Origin: Rubrivirga marina
GTDB lineage: Bacteria > Bacteroidota > Rhodothermia > Rhodothermales > Rubricoccaceae
Assembly (NCBI RefSeq): GCF_002283365.1
Contig: NZ_MQWD01000001.1
Coordinates: 621,694-685,693, forward strand
DNA: 64,000 nucleotides
Direction of reading: 5' to 3'
This document shows, one piece after another, positions 8,401 through 18,097 of the stretch; position 1 is the first letter of the stretch, and every line of letters starts with the position of its first letter. The position numbers were made by a program, and so were the translations under genes. A model generated the notes under the pieces. It made no database searches and had not been told where the DNA came from. It saw only the letters and a program-made list of their open reading frames with translations.

Positions 8401-9906
8401 ATGCGACTCGTCCTACTCCTCGCTCTCTTGCTGGCCGCGCCCGCCTCGGTGGCGCAGTCGACCTACTTCGTGGCCCCGAACGGGAGCGCGCTCGGCTCCG
8501 GTGCCATCGGGTCCCCGCTGACGCTCCCGGCCGCTCTCTCTCGCGTGGCGCCCGGCGACACCGTCTACGTCCGCGGCGGAGCCTACGCCTCGTCGTCGTC
8601 GATCCGGTTCCAGACGAGCGGCGCGGACGGCGCCTACGTCCACGTCTGGGCCTACCCCGAGGACGACGAGCGGCCCGTCTTCGACTTTACCGGCGCGAGC
8701 AAGGGGTTCGACGTCCAGGCCAGCTATCTCCACCTCAAGGGGATCACGGTCGAGAACTCGAACGACAACGGGATCCAGCTCTCTGGCGAGGCCGCGAGCC
8801 ACAACATCGTTGAGCAGATGATCGCCCGCCGCAACGGCGACTCCGGCATCCAAGTCAACGACGGGGCCGCCTACAACCTCCTCCTCAACAACGACTCGTA
8901 CGAGAACTACGACGCGGGCAACCAGGGCGAGAACGCCGACGGCTTCGCCGTCAAGTTCGGCGTGGGCGAGGGAAACGTGCTCCGCGGCAACCGCGCCTGG
9001 GCCAACTCCGACGACGGCTACGACTTCTGGAGCCTCGACGACCCCGGCCAGGGCGGCGTCCTCATCGAGGGCAACTGGGCCTTCCGCAACGGGTTCAACA
9101 CCTGGGGCGTCACGGGCTTCAACGGCGACTCGAACGGGTTCAAGCTGGGCAAGGGCGAGGGGCCGCACACGCTCATCCGCAACCTCGCCTGGGACCACCG
9201 CGCCAACGGGTTCGACGTGAACGGCAACGCGAGCGGCGTGACGGTCTACCACAACACGGCGTACCTCAACCGCGGCGTCAACTTCCAGTTCGACGACGAC
9301 CCCCAGATCGACGAGCAGGCGCCGTACGTCCTGCGCAACAACGCGTCCGTCGCCGCGAGCGTCCGCATGGACCCGTCCGTGGCCGACGACGAGGCCAACT
9401 CGTGGAACGCCATCGTCGACCTCGCCACCCCGGCCGACTTCGTGAGCCTCGACGACACCGGGGCCGACGGGCCGCGCGGCCCCGACGGCAGCCTGCCCGA
9501 CCTCGGCGGCTTCCTTCACCTGGTCGAGGGCAGCGACCTCATCGACGTCGGCGTCGACGTGGGCCTGGAGTTCGCGGGAACGGCACCCGACCTCGGCGCC
9601 TACGAAGCGGGCCTCGTCACGGCGGCCGACGACGAGCCCGAGGCCGGCATCGTGCTGTCTCACGCCGGCGCCAACCCGGCGCGCGGGCTCACCCGGGTGG
9701 CCGTCACGCTCGACGCCAGCCGCGTCGTCCGCCTCACGCTCCACGACGCGCTCGGCCGCGAGGTCGCCGTCGTCGCCGACGGGCCGCTCCCGGGCGGTCG
9801 CCAGACGCTGGCGGTCGACCTCGCCGGGCTCACCCCCGGCGTCTACGTGGCCCGCCTCCAGGCCGGCGATGCCGTCCGCGCCCTCTCGCTCACCGTCGTC
9901 CGCTAG
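8401..9906 (+). CDS. PL9 family pectate lyase with T9SS sorting domain
   Basis: A 501-residue secreted protein: signal peptide residues 1-19, a right-handed beta-helix to about residue 410, and a T9SS type A domain at about 418-501 ending in LTVVR. PL9 hallmarks are the calcium/substrate segment NADGFAVKFG (178-187) followed by SDDGYDFW (203-210), then NGFKLG with K248, which corresponds to the catalytic base lysine of Pel9A-type enzymes. The enzyme cleaves polygalacturonate by beta-elimination, giving 4,5-unsaturated oligomers. These are the input for GH105, KduI and KduD, all encoded nearby. Start ATG at 8401, 11 bases after the GH28 stop. Confidence 0.88.
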   Translation: MRLVLLLALLLAAPASVAQSTYFVAPNGSALGSGAIGSPLTLPAALSRVAPGDTVYVRGGAYASSSSIRFQTSGADGAYVHVWAYPEDDERPVFDFTGASKGFDVQASYLHLKGITVENSNDNGIQLSGEAASHNIVEQMIARRNGDSGIQVNDGAAYNLLLNNDSYENYDAGNQGENADGFAVKFGVGEGNVLRGNRAWANSDDGYDFWSLDDPGQGGVLIEGNWAFRNGFNTWGVTGFNGDSNGFKLGKGEGPHTLIRNLAWDHRANGFDVNGNASGVTVYHNTAYLNRGVNFQFDDDPQIDEQAPYVLRNNASVAASVRMDPSVADDEANSWNAIVDLATPADFVSLDDTGADGPRGPDGSLPDLGGFLHLVEGSDLIDVGVDVGLEFAGTAPDLGAYEAGLVTAADDEPEAGIVLSHAGANPARGLTRVAVTLDASRVVRLTLHDALGREVAVVADGPLPGGRQTLAVDLAGLTPGVYVARLQAGDAVRALSLTVVR

Positions 9907-9908
9907 CC

Positions 9909-10670
<762 letters not shown>

Positions 10671-10719
10671 CGGCCGGACGACGCTCTCGACTCCCCTTCT
10701 CCAGACCTCCCGTCTCCCC

Positions 10720-11550
10720 ATGGCCCTCCACACGCTCCCTGACGCCGAACGCACGAAGCGCCTGACCACCGACGAACTCCGGAGCCACTTCCTGGTCGAC
10801 GACCTCTTCCAGGACGGCGCCGTGACCTTCAGGTTCGCCGACCTCGACCGCGTCGTCCTCGCCGGCGCCGTCCCAACCGGCGGCTCCCTCGACCTCGGCA
10901 TGCCCGACGAACTGGCGGCCGACTCGTTCTGCGAGCGCCGCGAGGTGGGCATCCTCAACATCGGCAGGGCCGGGACAGTGACGGTCGGCGATGACAGCTA
11001 CTACCTCGGCAACCGAGACCTCCTCTACGTCGGGCGCGGGAGCGGGGCGATCTCGTTCGCCAGTGACACCGCCGGGTCGCCGGCCCGGTTCTACGTCGTC
11101 AGCTACCCCGCCCACGGCGCGCACCCGACGACGCTCGTCCGCAAGGCCGACGCGGAGCTCGAGGAGCTCGGGAGCGCCGAGCAAGCCAACCGGCGCGACC
11201 TGTTCAAGTACGTCCGTCCCGGTGGCGTCGAGAGCGCCCAGCTGGTCATGGGGATCACCGAGATCCAGGAGGGCAGCGTCTGGAACACCATGCCCGCCCA
11301 CACGCACGCGCGGCGGACGGAGGTGTACCTCTACTTCGACGTGCCCGAGGGCGACGTCGTGTTCCACATGATGGGCGAGCCACAGGAGGTGCGGACCGTC
11401 GTCGTGCGTGACGGCGAGGCCGTCCTGTCGCCGGGTTGGTCGATCCACGCCGGTGCCGGGACGCGGGCCTACACGTTCTGCTGGGCCATGGGCGGCGAGA
11501 ACCAGGACTTCGGCGACATGCAGTTCGTCGGCATGGAGGATATCCGGTAG
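10720..11550 (+). CDS. kduI: 5-dehydro-4-deoxy-D-glucuronate isomerase
   Basis: A 276-residue cupin-type isomerase. The metal-binding stretch MPAHTHARRTEVYLYF (H194, H196, E201) and the C-terminal WSIHAGAGTRAYTFCWAMGG are characteristic of KduI. It interconverts 5-keto-4-deoxyuronate and 2,5-diketo-3-deoxygluconate after unsaturated galacturonate has been released from pectin fragments. It is the last gene of the GH28-PL9-kduD-kduI unit. The length is close to the E. coli enzyme (278 residues) and the start ATG at 10720 needs no adjustment. Confidence 0.93.
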   Translation: MALHTLPDAERTKRLTTDELRSHFLVDDLFQDGAVTFRFADLDRVVLAGAVPTGGSLDLGMPDELAADSFCERREVGILNIGRAGTVTVGDDSYYLGNRDLLYVGRGSGAISFASDTAGSPARFYVVSYPAHGAHPTTLVRKADAELEELGSAEQANRRDLFKYVRPGGVESAQLVMGITEIQEGSVWNTMPAHTHARRTEVYLYFDVPEGDVVFHMMGEPQEVRTVVVRDGEAVLSPGWSIHAGAGTRAYTFCWAMGGENQDFGDMQFVGMEDIR

Positions 11551-11591
11551 CCGAGCGGCAACGGACGCGGCTAAACCTCCTTCAGGGTTCC

Positions 11592-11622
11592 TTGACAAAG
11601 CGCTTCCGCCCCCCTAGCTTAA
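11592..11622 (+). promoter_or_regulatory. Candidate TonB-receptor promoter (TTGACA ... TAGCTTAA)
   Basis: TTG at 11592-11594 and TAGCTTAA at 11615-11622 are 20 bases apart, matching Bacteroidota promoter spacing. An AAGCGCTT palindrome (11598-11605) sits in the spacer and a KTWACCGGTWAM site (11619-11630) overlaps the -7 box, so two different repressors could act here. The start codon is 84 bases downstream. Confidence 0.55.
11596..11607. promoter_or_regulatory. CAAAGCGCTTCC operator-like site in the promoter spacer
   Basis: Its AAGCGCTT core is a perfect 8-base palindrome with a central CG, like a LacI/CcpA-type half-site pair. It lies between the -33 and -7 boxes of the TonB receptor promoter. 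A second copy of the same type, GGAAGCGCTTTC, is at 11689-11700. Confidence 0.45.
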
Positions 11623-11630
11623 CCGGTAAC
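11619..11630. promoter_or_regulatory. TTAACCGGTAAC operator-like site before the TonB receptor
   Basis: This is the third match to KTWACCGGTWAM. It is imperfect as a palindrome (two mismatched pairs) but agrees with every position of the consensus from the two perfect sites. It overlaps the -7 box, a typical repression position. Confidence 0.5.
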
Positions 11631-11688
11631 TGAACTGGAGTCTCACCCGTTAGCTCGGCCTCACAGGGCCCCTTCCGGCCCACCCTTC

Positions 11689-11700
11689 GGAAGCGCTTTC
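11689..11700. promoter_or_regulatory. GGAAGCGCTTTC operator-like site in the leader
   Basis: It contains the same AAGCGCTT core as the site at 11598 and ends 6 bases before the ATG at 11707. Two sites about 90 bases apart could allow DNA looping by a tetrameric LacI-type protein; that is inference. Confidence 0.45.
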
Positions 11701-11706
11701 CTCCCC

Positions 11707-14700
11707 ATGCGACTCTCGACCTCCTTCCTAAGCCGGCTCGCCGTGGTCCTCTGTCTGGGTCTCGGCCTCGCCGTTTCGGTCTCGGCCCAGGGAACGATCC
11801 GCGGCGTCGTCACCGACTCCCTCAGCGACGGGACGCTCCCCGGCGCCAACGTGTTCGTCATGGAGACGGCCCTCGGCGCTGCGACCGACATCGACGGGGC
11901 GTACCGGATCCAGCGCGTCCCCACCGGGAGCTACAGCGTCCGCGTGTCCTACGTCGGGTACGAGACGCGGATGATCCCCGTGACGGTCGTCGACGGGCAG
12001 ACGGTGGAGCTCGACGTGGCCCTCCGGTCGAGCACGAACCTGGGCGAGGTCGTCGTGTCGGGCCAGCTCGAGGGCCAGCAGCAGGCGATCAACCAGCAGC
12101 TCTCATCCAACACCATCGTCAACGTGGTGTCGGAGGAGAAAATCCAAGAGCTCCCGGACGCCAACGCGGCCGAGTCGATCGGCCGGCTCCCGGGCGTGTC
12201 GGTCCAGCGCTCGGGCGGCGAGGCCAACCAGATCACGCTCCGCGGCCTGAGCGGGGCGTTCACGAACGTGACCGTCGACGGCGTCAAGCTGTCGCCGACC
12301 GACGCGGCCTCCCGGTCCGTCGACCTCAGCGCCATCTCACAGGGCTCCCTCGCGGGCATCGAGTTGTTCAAGGCCCTCACGCCCGACAAAGACGGCGACG
12401 CCATCGCCGGATCGGTCAACCTCGTGACGCGGCGCGCGCCCGAGAGCCGCGAGCTCCGCGTCGACGTCCTCGGCGCGTACAACGAGCTGGCGGGCGACGT
12501 CGGCCAGTACGACGCCGACTTCCGCTACGGCGAGCGGTTCTTCGACGGCCTCCTCGGCCTCCAGCTCTCGGGCAACCTCGAGCGCCGGAACCGGAGCCGC
12601 GAGGAGTACGACCCGTCGTTCGACTGCTCGATCAACGACTTCACGGTTTGCCAGATCGAGGACCTCCAGCTCGACTACACCGACGAGATCCGGACGCGCC
12701 GGGGCGGCGGCGCCATCCTCGACGTCGCGACGCCCGACGGCGGGTTCGTCAAGCTCAGCGGGCTCTACAACCAGACCACCCGCGACTTCATCACCTACGG
12801 CCGGAACTACCCCACCACGGGGGACCTCCTGTTCTACACGGCCCGCGACCGCGAGCAGTCGATCCAGCTCTTCAACAGCGCGCTGACGGGCGAGAACTAC
12901 GTCTTCGGGTTCAACACGACGTGGGGCGCCTCGTTCTCGCGCTCCGAGTCGGACTTCCCGTTCGACTACGAACTCGCGTTCACCGAGCCGTCCACGACCG
13001 ACGCCGACGGGACGCCGCTCTCGGGCATCTCCCCGGTGCCCACCGAGGTCCGCCGAGGCGCGCCCGAGGGGATCATCCCGTACGCGCTCAACAACTTCGA
13101 GCGGGCCTACCTCTACTCGGCGTTCTCCCGCAACGAGGACGCCTACGACGAGGACCGCGCGGCCTACCTCGACCTTGAGCGGGAGTACACGCTCGGCAGG
13201 TCGGTCCGCGGCGCGTTCAAGGTCGGCGGGAAGTACCGGAGCAAGAGCCGGGGCCGGAACCGGACCGAGATCTTCTCGCCCTACTACAACGAGCCGTTCC
13301 CACGCTTCACCCGGATGCCGGACGGGTCGATCGTGCCGAAGGACTTCGCGGGGTCGGCGTTCGAGGACCTCGTCCTGTTCAACGACCGGCTCATCCTGGC
13401 GACCAACTTCCTCGGTGGCGGGGCGCGGGAGGAGGACCTTTTCGGCCGGTTCACGCTCACGCCGGTCCTCGACCGCGACCTCGTCCGGGCGTGGTACGAC
13501 TTGAACATCAACGGCTTCACGGACCAGGCCGGGCGGAACCCGGAGTACGAGGAGAACCTCGAGCCGGCCGTCGACTTCTACGACATCACCGAGCGGGTCT
13601 CGGCGGCGTACGCCATGAACACGTTCGACCTCGGCCGCCGCGCGACGCTGATCGCCGGCGTCCGCGTCGAGCACGAGGACAACGACTACGCCAGCCGGTT
13701 CGCCCCGACGGGCCTCCAAGGCGTCCCGGTCCCGACCGGCGCCATCCGCGACACGACGTCGGCATTCGAGCAGACGGTCTGGCTCCCGAACGCGCAGCTG
13801 GCGCTCCGCCCGACCGACTTCCTGACGGTCCGGCTGGCGGCCTACCGCGCGCTCGCCCGGCCCGACTTCAACAACCGGCTGGCCAACGCGGTCGCCCGGA
13901 ACAACGGGTTCTTCTTCCCCGGCAACAGCATCACGCTGGGCAACCCGAACCTCCGCACGGCGACGGCCTGGAACTATGAGCTGAACACGAGCTTCTTCGG
14001 CCCCCGTCTCGGGCTGTTCTCGGTCTCCGGCTTCTACAAGCGGATCGACGACTACTTCCAGACCATCAACGGGCTTTCGTACACGGGCAACGCCGTGTTC
14101 GACTCGCTCGGGATCGACTACCGGAGCCCGTACGGCGAGAGCGTCCGGTACCAGCTCCGCGTCCCGTTCAACCTCGACACGCCGACGGAGGTCTACGGCG
14201 TCGAGGTGGAGCACCAGACGAACCTGAGCTGGCTGCGCGGCCCGCTCTCGGGGATCGTGCTCGGCTACAACTTCTCCGTCGTCCGGTCCACGACGTCGGT
14301 TCCGCGCGTCCGCGTCGAGACCGAGTACATCGAGCGGCCGCCGTTCCCGCCCATCGCGCAGGTCACGTACGTGCCGTACGAGCAGGAGCAGAAGCTCCAG
14401 GAGCAGCCGGACTTCTTCGCCAACGTGTCGCTGGGCTACGACTTCCGCGCGTTCTCGGCCCGGCTCTCGGTCTTCCACCAGGACCGCTACAACACGTCGT
14501 TCGCGGGGAACGAGCGGACCGGGTTCGACAACCTCCGCAGCGGCTACACCCGCGTCGACCTCGCCTTCAAGCAGGCCGTCGGCGAGCGGGTCCGGCTGCT
14601 CCTCAACGTCAACAACCTGACCGGCGTCGAGGAGAGCGCGCTCCGTTACAGCTCGTTCCTCGACCGGACGCTCATCAACGACAGCGAGATCTACGGCACG

Positions 14701-14733
14701 ACGGTCGACTTCGGCTTCCGGCTGGACTTCTAG
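11707..14733 (+). CDS. TonB-dependent outer-membrane receptor with N-terminal carboxypeptidase-regulatory-like domain
   Basis: A 1008-residue receptor: signal peptide (about 1-28), a carboxypeptidase D regulatory-like domain (about 30-112, GTIRGVVTDSLSDGTLPGAN), a plug (about 125-240, with LPDANAAESIGRLPGVS and ITLRGL) and a C-terminal 22-strand barrel ending in aromatic F. The plug resembles the TonB-dependent receptors of the Xanthomonas/Caulobacter carbohydrate type rather than SusC, and no SusD follows. The import of pectin oligomers across the outer membrane is inferred from its position amid lyases. Its own promoter carries two kinds of operator-like palindrome, and a strong hairpin terminator follows. 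Confidence 0.9.
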   Translation: MRLSTSFLSRLAVVLCLGLGLAVSVSAQGTIRGVVTDSLSDGTLPGANVFVMETALGAATDIDGAYRIQRVPTGSYSVRVSYVGYETRMIPVTVVDGQTVELDVALRSSTNLGEVVVSGQLEGQQQAINQQLSSNTIVNVVSEEKIQELPDANAAESIGRLPGVSVQRSGGEANQITLRGLSGAFTNVTVDGVKLSPTDAASRSVDLSAISQGSLAGIELFKALTPDKDGDAIAGSVNLVTRRAPESRELRVDVLGAYNELAGDVGQYDADFRYGERFFDGLLGLQLSGNLERRNRSREEYDPSFDCSINDFTVCQIEDLQLDYTDEIRTRRGGGAILDVATPDGGFVKLSGLYNQTTRDFITYGRNYPTTGDLLFYTARDREQSIQLFNSALTGENYVFGFNTTWGASFSRSESDFPFDYELAFTEPSTTDADGTPLSGISPVPTEVRRGAPEGIIPYALNNFERAYLYSAFSRNEDAYDEDRAAYLDLEREYTLGRSVRGAFKVGGKYRSKSRGRNRTEIFSPYYNEPFPRFTRMPDGSIVPKDFAGSAFEDLVLFNDRLILATNFLGGGAREEDLFGRFTLTPVLDRDLVRAWYDLNINGFTDQAGRNPEYEENLEPAVDFYDITERVSAAYAMNTFDLGRRATLIAGVRVEHEDNDYASRFAPTGLQGVPVPTGAIRDTTSAFEQTVWLPNAQLALRPTDFLTVRLAAYRALARPDFNNRLANAVARNNGFFFPGNSITLGNPNLRTATAWNYELNTSFFGPRLGLFSVSGFYKRIDDYFQTINGLSYTGNAVFDSLGIDYRSPYGESVRYQLRVPFNLDTPTEVYGVEVEHQTNLSWLRGPLSGIVLGYNFSVVRSTTSVPRVRVETEYIERPPFPPIAQVTYVPYEQEQKLQEQPDFFANVSLGYDFRAFSARLSVFHQDRYNTSFAGNERTGFDNLRSGYTRVDLAFKQAVGERVRLLLNVNNLTGVEESALRYSSFLDRTLINDSEIYGTTVDFGFRLDF

Positions 14734-14741
14734 CCGGCCCC

Positions 14742-14765
14742 GCCCGCCTCGGCCCCGAGGCGGGC
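14742..14765 (+). terminator. Hairpin terminator after the TonB receptor
   Basis: GCCCGCCTCGG (14742-14752) and CCGAGGCGGGC (14755-14765) are perfectly complementary (11 bases per arm, loop effectively 4 bases with a 10-bp stem), beginning 8 bases after the stop. Confidence 0.6.
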
Positions 14766-14804
14766 CTCCGCCCTCGGGCACTCTCTCACACCACCCCTCC
14801 CCTC

Positions 14805-16526
14805 ATGAGACCCATGCTACGCACCCCGGCCGTCGCGGCCGTCCTCCTGCTGGCGGCCGGCGCCGCCACAGCGCAGACGGCGCCCCAGACCTGCCCCGCC
14901 ACCGACGACGTCTGCGTCGTCCAGAACGGCCAGACGCTGAACAACGTCATCGACGCCGACACGACGGCGACCGGCGACCGGATCCGCGACGGCCGCGTCT
15001 ACCAGCTCCAGCGCGACGGGATCTACCTCATCGACTCCGGCATCAACAACGTCGGCTGGCACCTCCGGATCGTCGGGGCCGAGGGCGAGGGCGCGCTCCC
15101 GCAGGTCTACACCGCGCCCAACGCCACGAGCGGCAACCGCGTCGGCGACGTGTTCCTCCAGGAGGGCGACATCACGTTCCGCGACTTCGACTTCGCGGGC
15201 GTCCTCCCGCCCGAGGCCGGCGGCACGCTCCCGTTCATGTCGACGACGTTCGTCCGGACCAACGCGTCCGGGTACGACCTCGTCATGGACAACCTGACCG
15301 TCGTCAACCTCGAGGCCCAGATCGTCCGGACGCAGGCGGCCCTCCGCAAGTTCGAGATGACCAACTCGATCTGGGCCAACTCCGGCTGGCTCGGGACCGA
15401 CGGGACCAACTTCGGCGCGGGCAAGGGGATCGACCTCCGCGACGGCTCGATCGACTCGCTGATCTTCCGGAACAACACGTTCATCAACTACACGGACCGG
15501 ATCATCCGCCACCGCTCGAGCACGGGGCCGGTCCAGAACATGGTCTTCGACCACAACACGATCCTCAACGCGGTCTCCTACCACGGGACGCTCGCGCTGG
15601 GCCAGGTGGGCAACTCGGTCCAGATCACGAACAACCTCTGGGTCGACTCGTTCGTGGCCGGTGAGGACTCGAGCGACGTCGTCCGCCAGTCGGAGTTCGA
15701 CGAGTCGGGCGAGGTCTACGCCTCGAACGGCCAGGCCAAGCTGACCTGGATCCTCTCGGAGCCGAACGAGACGACGACCTGGACGGTCGCGAACAACTAC
15801 TACGCGGTCTCCGACGAGGTCGCGGCGTTCTACGAGACGTTCGGCGACGGCGGCGGCGACGACGGCAACCCGGACAACGGGACCGACGGCGACAACGACA
15901 TCATCGGCCCGGGCTCCCCGCTCACGGACCACATCCGGAGCCGGATCTCGAACCCCGACCTGGCCTTCCAGGAGATCGACGTCGAGCTCACGGACCGGCC
16001 CGACGCCCCGGTCGCCATGGTCACGTGGTACCGCACGGAGACCGGGCGGACGAAGGACACCTCGACGTTCGACGTCGAGACCGACGACTACGACCGCCGC
16101 GACCTCGCCTACTTCATCGGCGACTTCGACCCGTCGTACCCGACGACCTCGCCGGCCTACACCGCCGCCGACAACGGGTGCCCGGTGGGCGACCTCTCGT
16201 GGTTCCCCGAGGTCGACGTCGAGGCGTGCCTCATGGGCGTCGCCAACGAGGGCGACGTGGCCCGCGCCGCGCTCGGCCTGACGAACGGCCCGAACCCGTT
16301 CCGCGACGCCACGACGATCCGGTTCACGCTGCCGGCGGCCTCGGACGTCGCGCTCGACGTGTTCGACGCGCTCGGCCGCCGGGTCGGGACGCTGGCCTCG
16401 GGCCCGCTCGCCGCCGGCGACCACACGGTCCGCTGGGCCGCCACCGACGCCGCGTCCGGTGTCTACGTTGTCCGCCTCCAGGCCGGCGACGTCGTGGCCT
16501 CGCACCGCGTCCTCGTCGTCCGCTAA
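14805..16526 (+). CDS. Secreted beta-helix T9SS protein of unassigned family (possible pectin-active enzyme)
   Basis: A 573-residue protein with signal peptide (about 1-23), a central region rich in right-handed beta-helix features (repeated NNTFINY, DHNTILNA and TNNLWVDS ladders, about residues 150-300), a linker rich in Asp/Gly/Asn (about 345-370) and a T9SS type A domain ending in RVLVVR. I see no PL1, PL9, GH28 or CE8 catalytic signature. The fold and the location between a TonB receptor and uxaC make a pectin-binding protein or an uncharacterised lyase possible. Both ATG at 14805 and ATG at 14814 give a usable signal peptide. It is framed by hairpin terminators on both sides, so it may be a single-gene unit. 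Confidence 0.7.
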   Translation: MRPMLRTPAVAAVLLLAAGAATAQTAPQTCPATDDVCVVQNGQTLNNVIDADTTATGDRIRDGRVYQLQRDGIYLIDSGINNVGWHLRIVGAEGEGALPQVYTAPNATSGNRVGDVFLQEGDITFRDFDFAGVLPPEAGGTLPFMSTTFVRTNASGYDLVMDNLTVVNLEAQIVRTQAALRKFEMTNSIWANSGWLGTDGTNFGAGKGIDLRDGSIDSLIFRNNTFINYTDRIIRHRSSTGPVQNMVFDHNTILNAVSYHGTLALGQVGNSVQITNNLWVDSFVAGEDSSDVVRQSEFDESGEVYASNGQAKLTWILSEPNETTTWTVANNYYAVSDEVAAFYETFGDGGGDDGNPDNGTDGDNDIIGPGSPLTDHIRSRISNPDLAFQEIDVELTDRPDAPVAMVTWYRTETGRTKDTSTFDVETDDYDRRDLAYFIGDFDPSYPTTSPAYTAADNGCPVGDLSWFPEVDVEACLMGVANEGDVARAALGLTNGPNPFRDATTIRFTLPAASDVALDVFDALGRRVGTLASGPLAAGDHTVRWAATDAASGVYVVRLQAGDVVASHRVLVVR

Positions 16527-16534
16527 CGCCGACA

Positions 16535-16555
16535 GGCTGGCGCCCGCCGCCAGCC
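16535..16555 (+). terminator. First hairpin after the beta-helix T9SS gene
   Basis: GGCTGGCG (16535-16542) pairs with CGCCAGCC (16548-16555) over a 5-base loop, 8 bases after the stop. A second, stronger hairpin follows at 16564, so the pair forms a tandem terminator region. Confidence 0.5.
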
Positions 16556-16563
16556 GCTTCTCT

Positions 16564-16597
16564 GCGGGTCCCGCTCCCACGTCGGGGCGGGACCCGC
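16564..16597 (+). terminator. Second hairpin before uxaC
   Basis: GCGGGTCCCGC (16564-16574) is perfectly complementary to GCGGGACCCGC (16587-16597), an 11-bp stem with a 12-base loop. It lies 25 bases before the uxaC start and separates the two transcription units. Confidence 0.55.
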
Positions 16598-16622
16598 GTG
16601 TCTACAGGGCCCCCCTCTCCCC

Positions 16623-18095
16623 ATGTCCGCCGAGCCCCTCCGCCTCCACCCCGACCGGTTCTTCTCGCCCGACCCCGCCGTCCGGCGCGTCGCCCGCGAG
16701 CTGTACGAGACGGTCGCCGACCTCCCGCTCGTCTGCCCGCACGGCCACGTCCCGCCGGCGCTCCTCGCCGAGGACGCGCCCTTCCCGGAGCCGACGGCCC
16801 TCCTCCTCACGCCGGACCACTACATCTTCCGGATGCTCTATTCGCAGGGCGTCTCGATGGAGGCCCTGGGGATCCCGACCCGGGACGGGACGACGGTCGA
16901 GGCCGACCCGCGCGCCGTGTGGCAGCGGTTCGCCGACCACTACCACCTCTTCCTCGGCACGCCCACGCGGGCCTGGCTCGACCACACGTTCGCCCAGGTC
17001 TTCGGCATCGACGTCAAGCTGAGCGGCGAGACGGCGATGGACGTCTACGACGCCATCGACGCGAAGCTGGGCGAGCCCGACTTCCGCCCGCGCGCGCTCT
17101 TCGACCGGTTCAACATCGACGTCCTCACGACGACCGACGGCGCGGCGGACACGCTCGAGCACCACCGCGCCATCCGCGAGTCGGAGTGGGACGGCCGGGT
17201 GCTCCCGTGCTTCCGGCCCGACGCCGTGTTCCGGATCGCCGCGCCCGAGTGGGCCGCCGAGATGGTCCGCCTCGGCGACGCCGCGGGCGTGGAGGTGACG
17301 GACTACGCCGGGTTCATCCGCGTGCTCGAAGAGCGCCGGGCGTTCTTCAAGTCGATGGGCGCGACGTCGACCGACCACGCCGTCGTCGACCCGCTCACGC
17401 ACCGGCTCGACGACGCCGAGGCCGACCGGCTCCTCCAGCGCGCGCTGAGGGGCGAGGCGACGGCGGCCGACCAGGCCGCGTTCGAGGCCCACATGCTCAT
17501 GGAGATGGCCCGGATGAGCGTGGAGGACGGGCTCGTGATGCAGCTCCACCCGGGCTCCTTCCGCGACCACAACCCTGCCGTCTTCCGCCGCTTCGGGCGC
17601 GACATGGGGGCCGACATCCCGCTCGCGACGGAGTACACGCGCAACCTCCGTGCGCTCCTCAACGTCTACGGCACCGAGCCGGGCTTCACGCTCGTCGTGT
17701 TCACGCTCGACGAGAGCACCTACAGCCGCGAGCTGGCCCCGCTCGCCGGGCACTACCCCGCCATGCGCCTCGGCCCCGCGTGGTGGTTCTTCGACTCGAT
17801 CGAAGGCATGCGGCGCTACCGCCAGCGCACGACGGAGACGGCCGGGTTCTACAACACCGCGGGCTTCAACGACGACACGCGGGCGTTCCTCTCGATCCCG
17901 GCCCGCCACGACCTCTCGCGCCGCGTCGACGCGGACTACCTCGCGGGCCTCGTCGCCGAGCACCGGCTCGACGAGAGCGATGCGCACGGGCTGATCCAGG
18001 CGCTCGCGGTCGGCCTCGCGCGCGACACGTACAACCTCGGCGAGGGCACACCCGAGTCGTTGCTCGAGCTGTCGTCCGACGGCGAAGCCCGGTAG
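16623..18095 (+). CDS. uxaC: Glucuronate/galacturonate isomerase
   Basis: A 490-residue uronate isomerase of the amidohydrolase-like UxaC family. The metal-binding CPHGHV (about residues 38-43), the conserved SGETAMDVYDAID and the late WWFFDSIEGMRRYR segment all fit. It converts D-galacturonate to D-tagaturonate (and glucuronate to fructuronate), feeding UxaB at the other end of the locus. It is the first gene of a compact operon: the PL1-like gene starts 2 bases after its stop. Length is close to the usual ~470 residues. Confidence 0.93.
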   Translation: MSAEPLRLHPDRFFSPDPAVRRVARELYETVADLPLVCPHGHVPPALLAEDAPFPEPTALLLTPDHYIFRMLYSQGVSMEALGIPTRDGTTVEADPRAVWQRFADHYHLFLGTPTRAWLDHTFAQVFGIDVKLSGETAMDVYDAIDAKLGEPDFRPRALFDRFNIDVLTTTDGAADTLEHHRAIRESEWDGRVLPCFRPDAVFRIAAPEWAAEMVRLGDAAGVEVTDYAGFIRVLEERRAFFKSMGATSTDHAVVDPLTHRLDDAEADRLLQRALRGEATAADQAAFEAHMLMEMARMSVEDGLVMQLHPGSFRDHNPAVFRRFGRDMGADIPLATEYTRNLRALLNVYGTEPGFTLVVFTLDESTYSRELAPLAGHYPAMRLGPAWWFFDSIEGMRRYRQRTTETAGFYNTAGFNDDTRAFLSIPARHDLSRRVDADYLAGLVAEHRLDESDAHGLIQALAVGLARDTYNLGEGTPESLLELSSDGEAR

Positions 18096-18097
18096 CC

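Noticed and set aside
12337-14781. 814-residue minus-strand frame opposite the TonB receptor
   Set aside because: Antisense shadow of a clearly identified receptor gene; Glu/Arg/Val-rich without recognisable domains.
16025-18097. Upstream extension of the PL1-like reading frame through the beta-helix gene and uxaC
   Set aside because: The extension is read-through in another frame of two genuine genes; the protein domain and signal peptide start only at GTG 18098.
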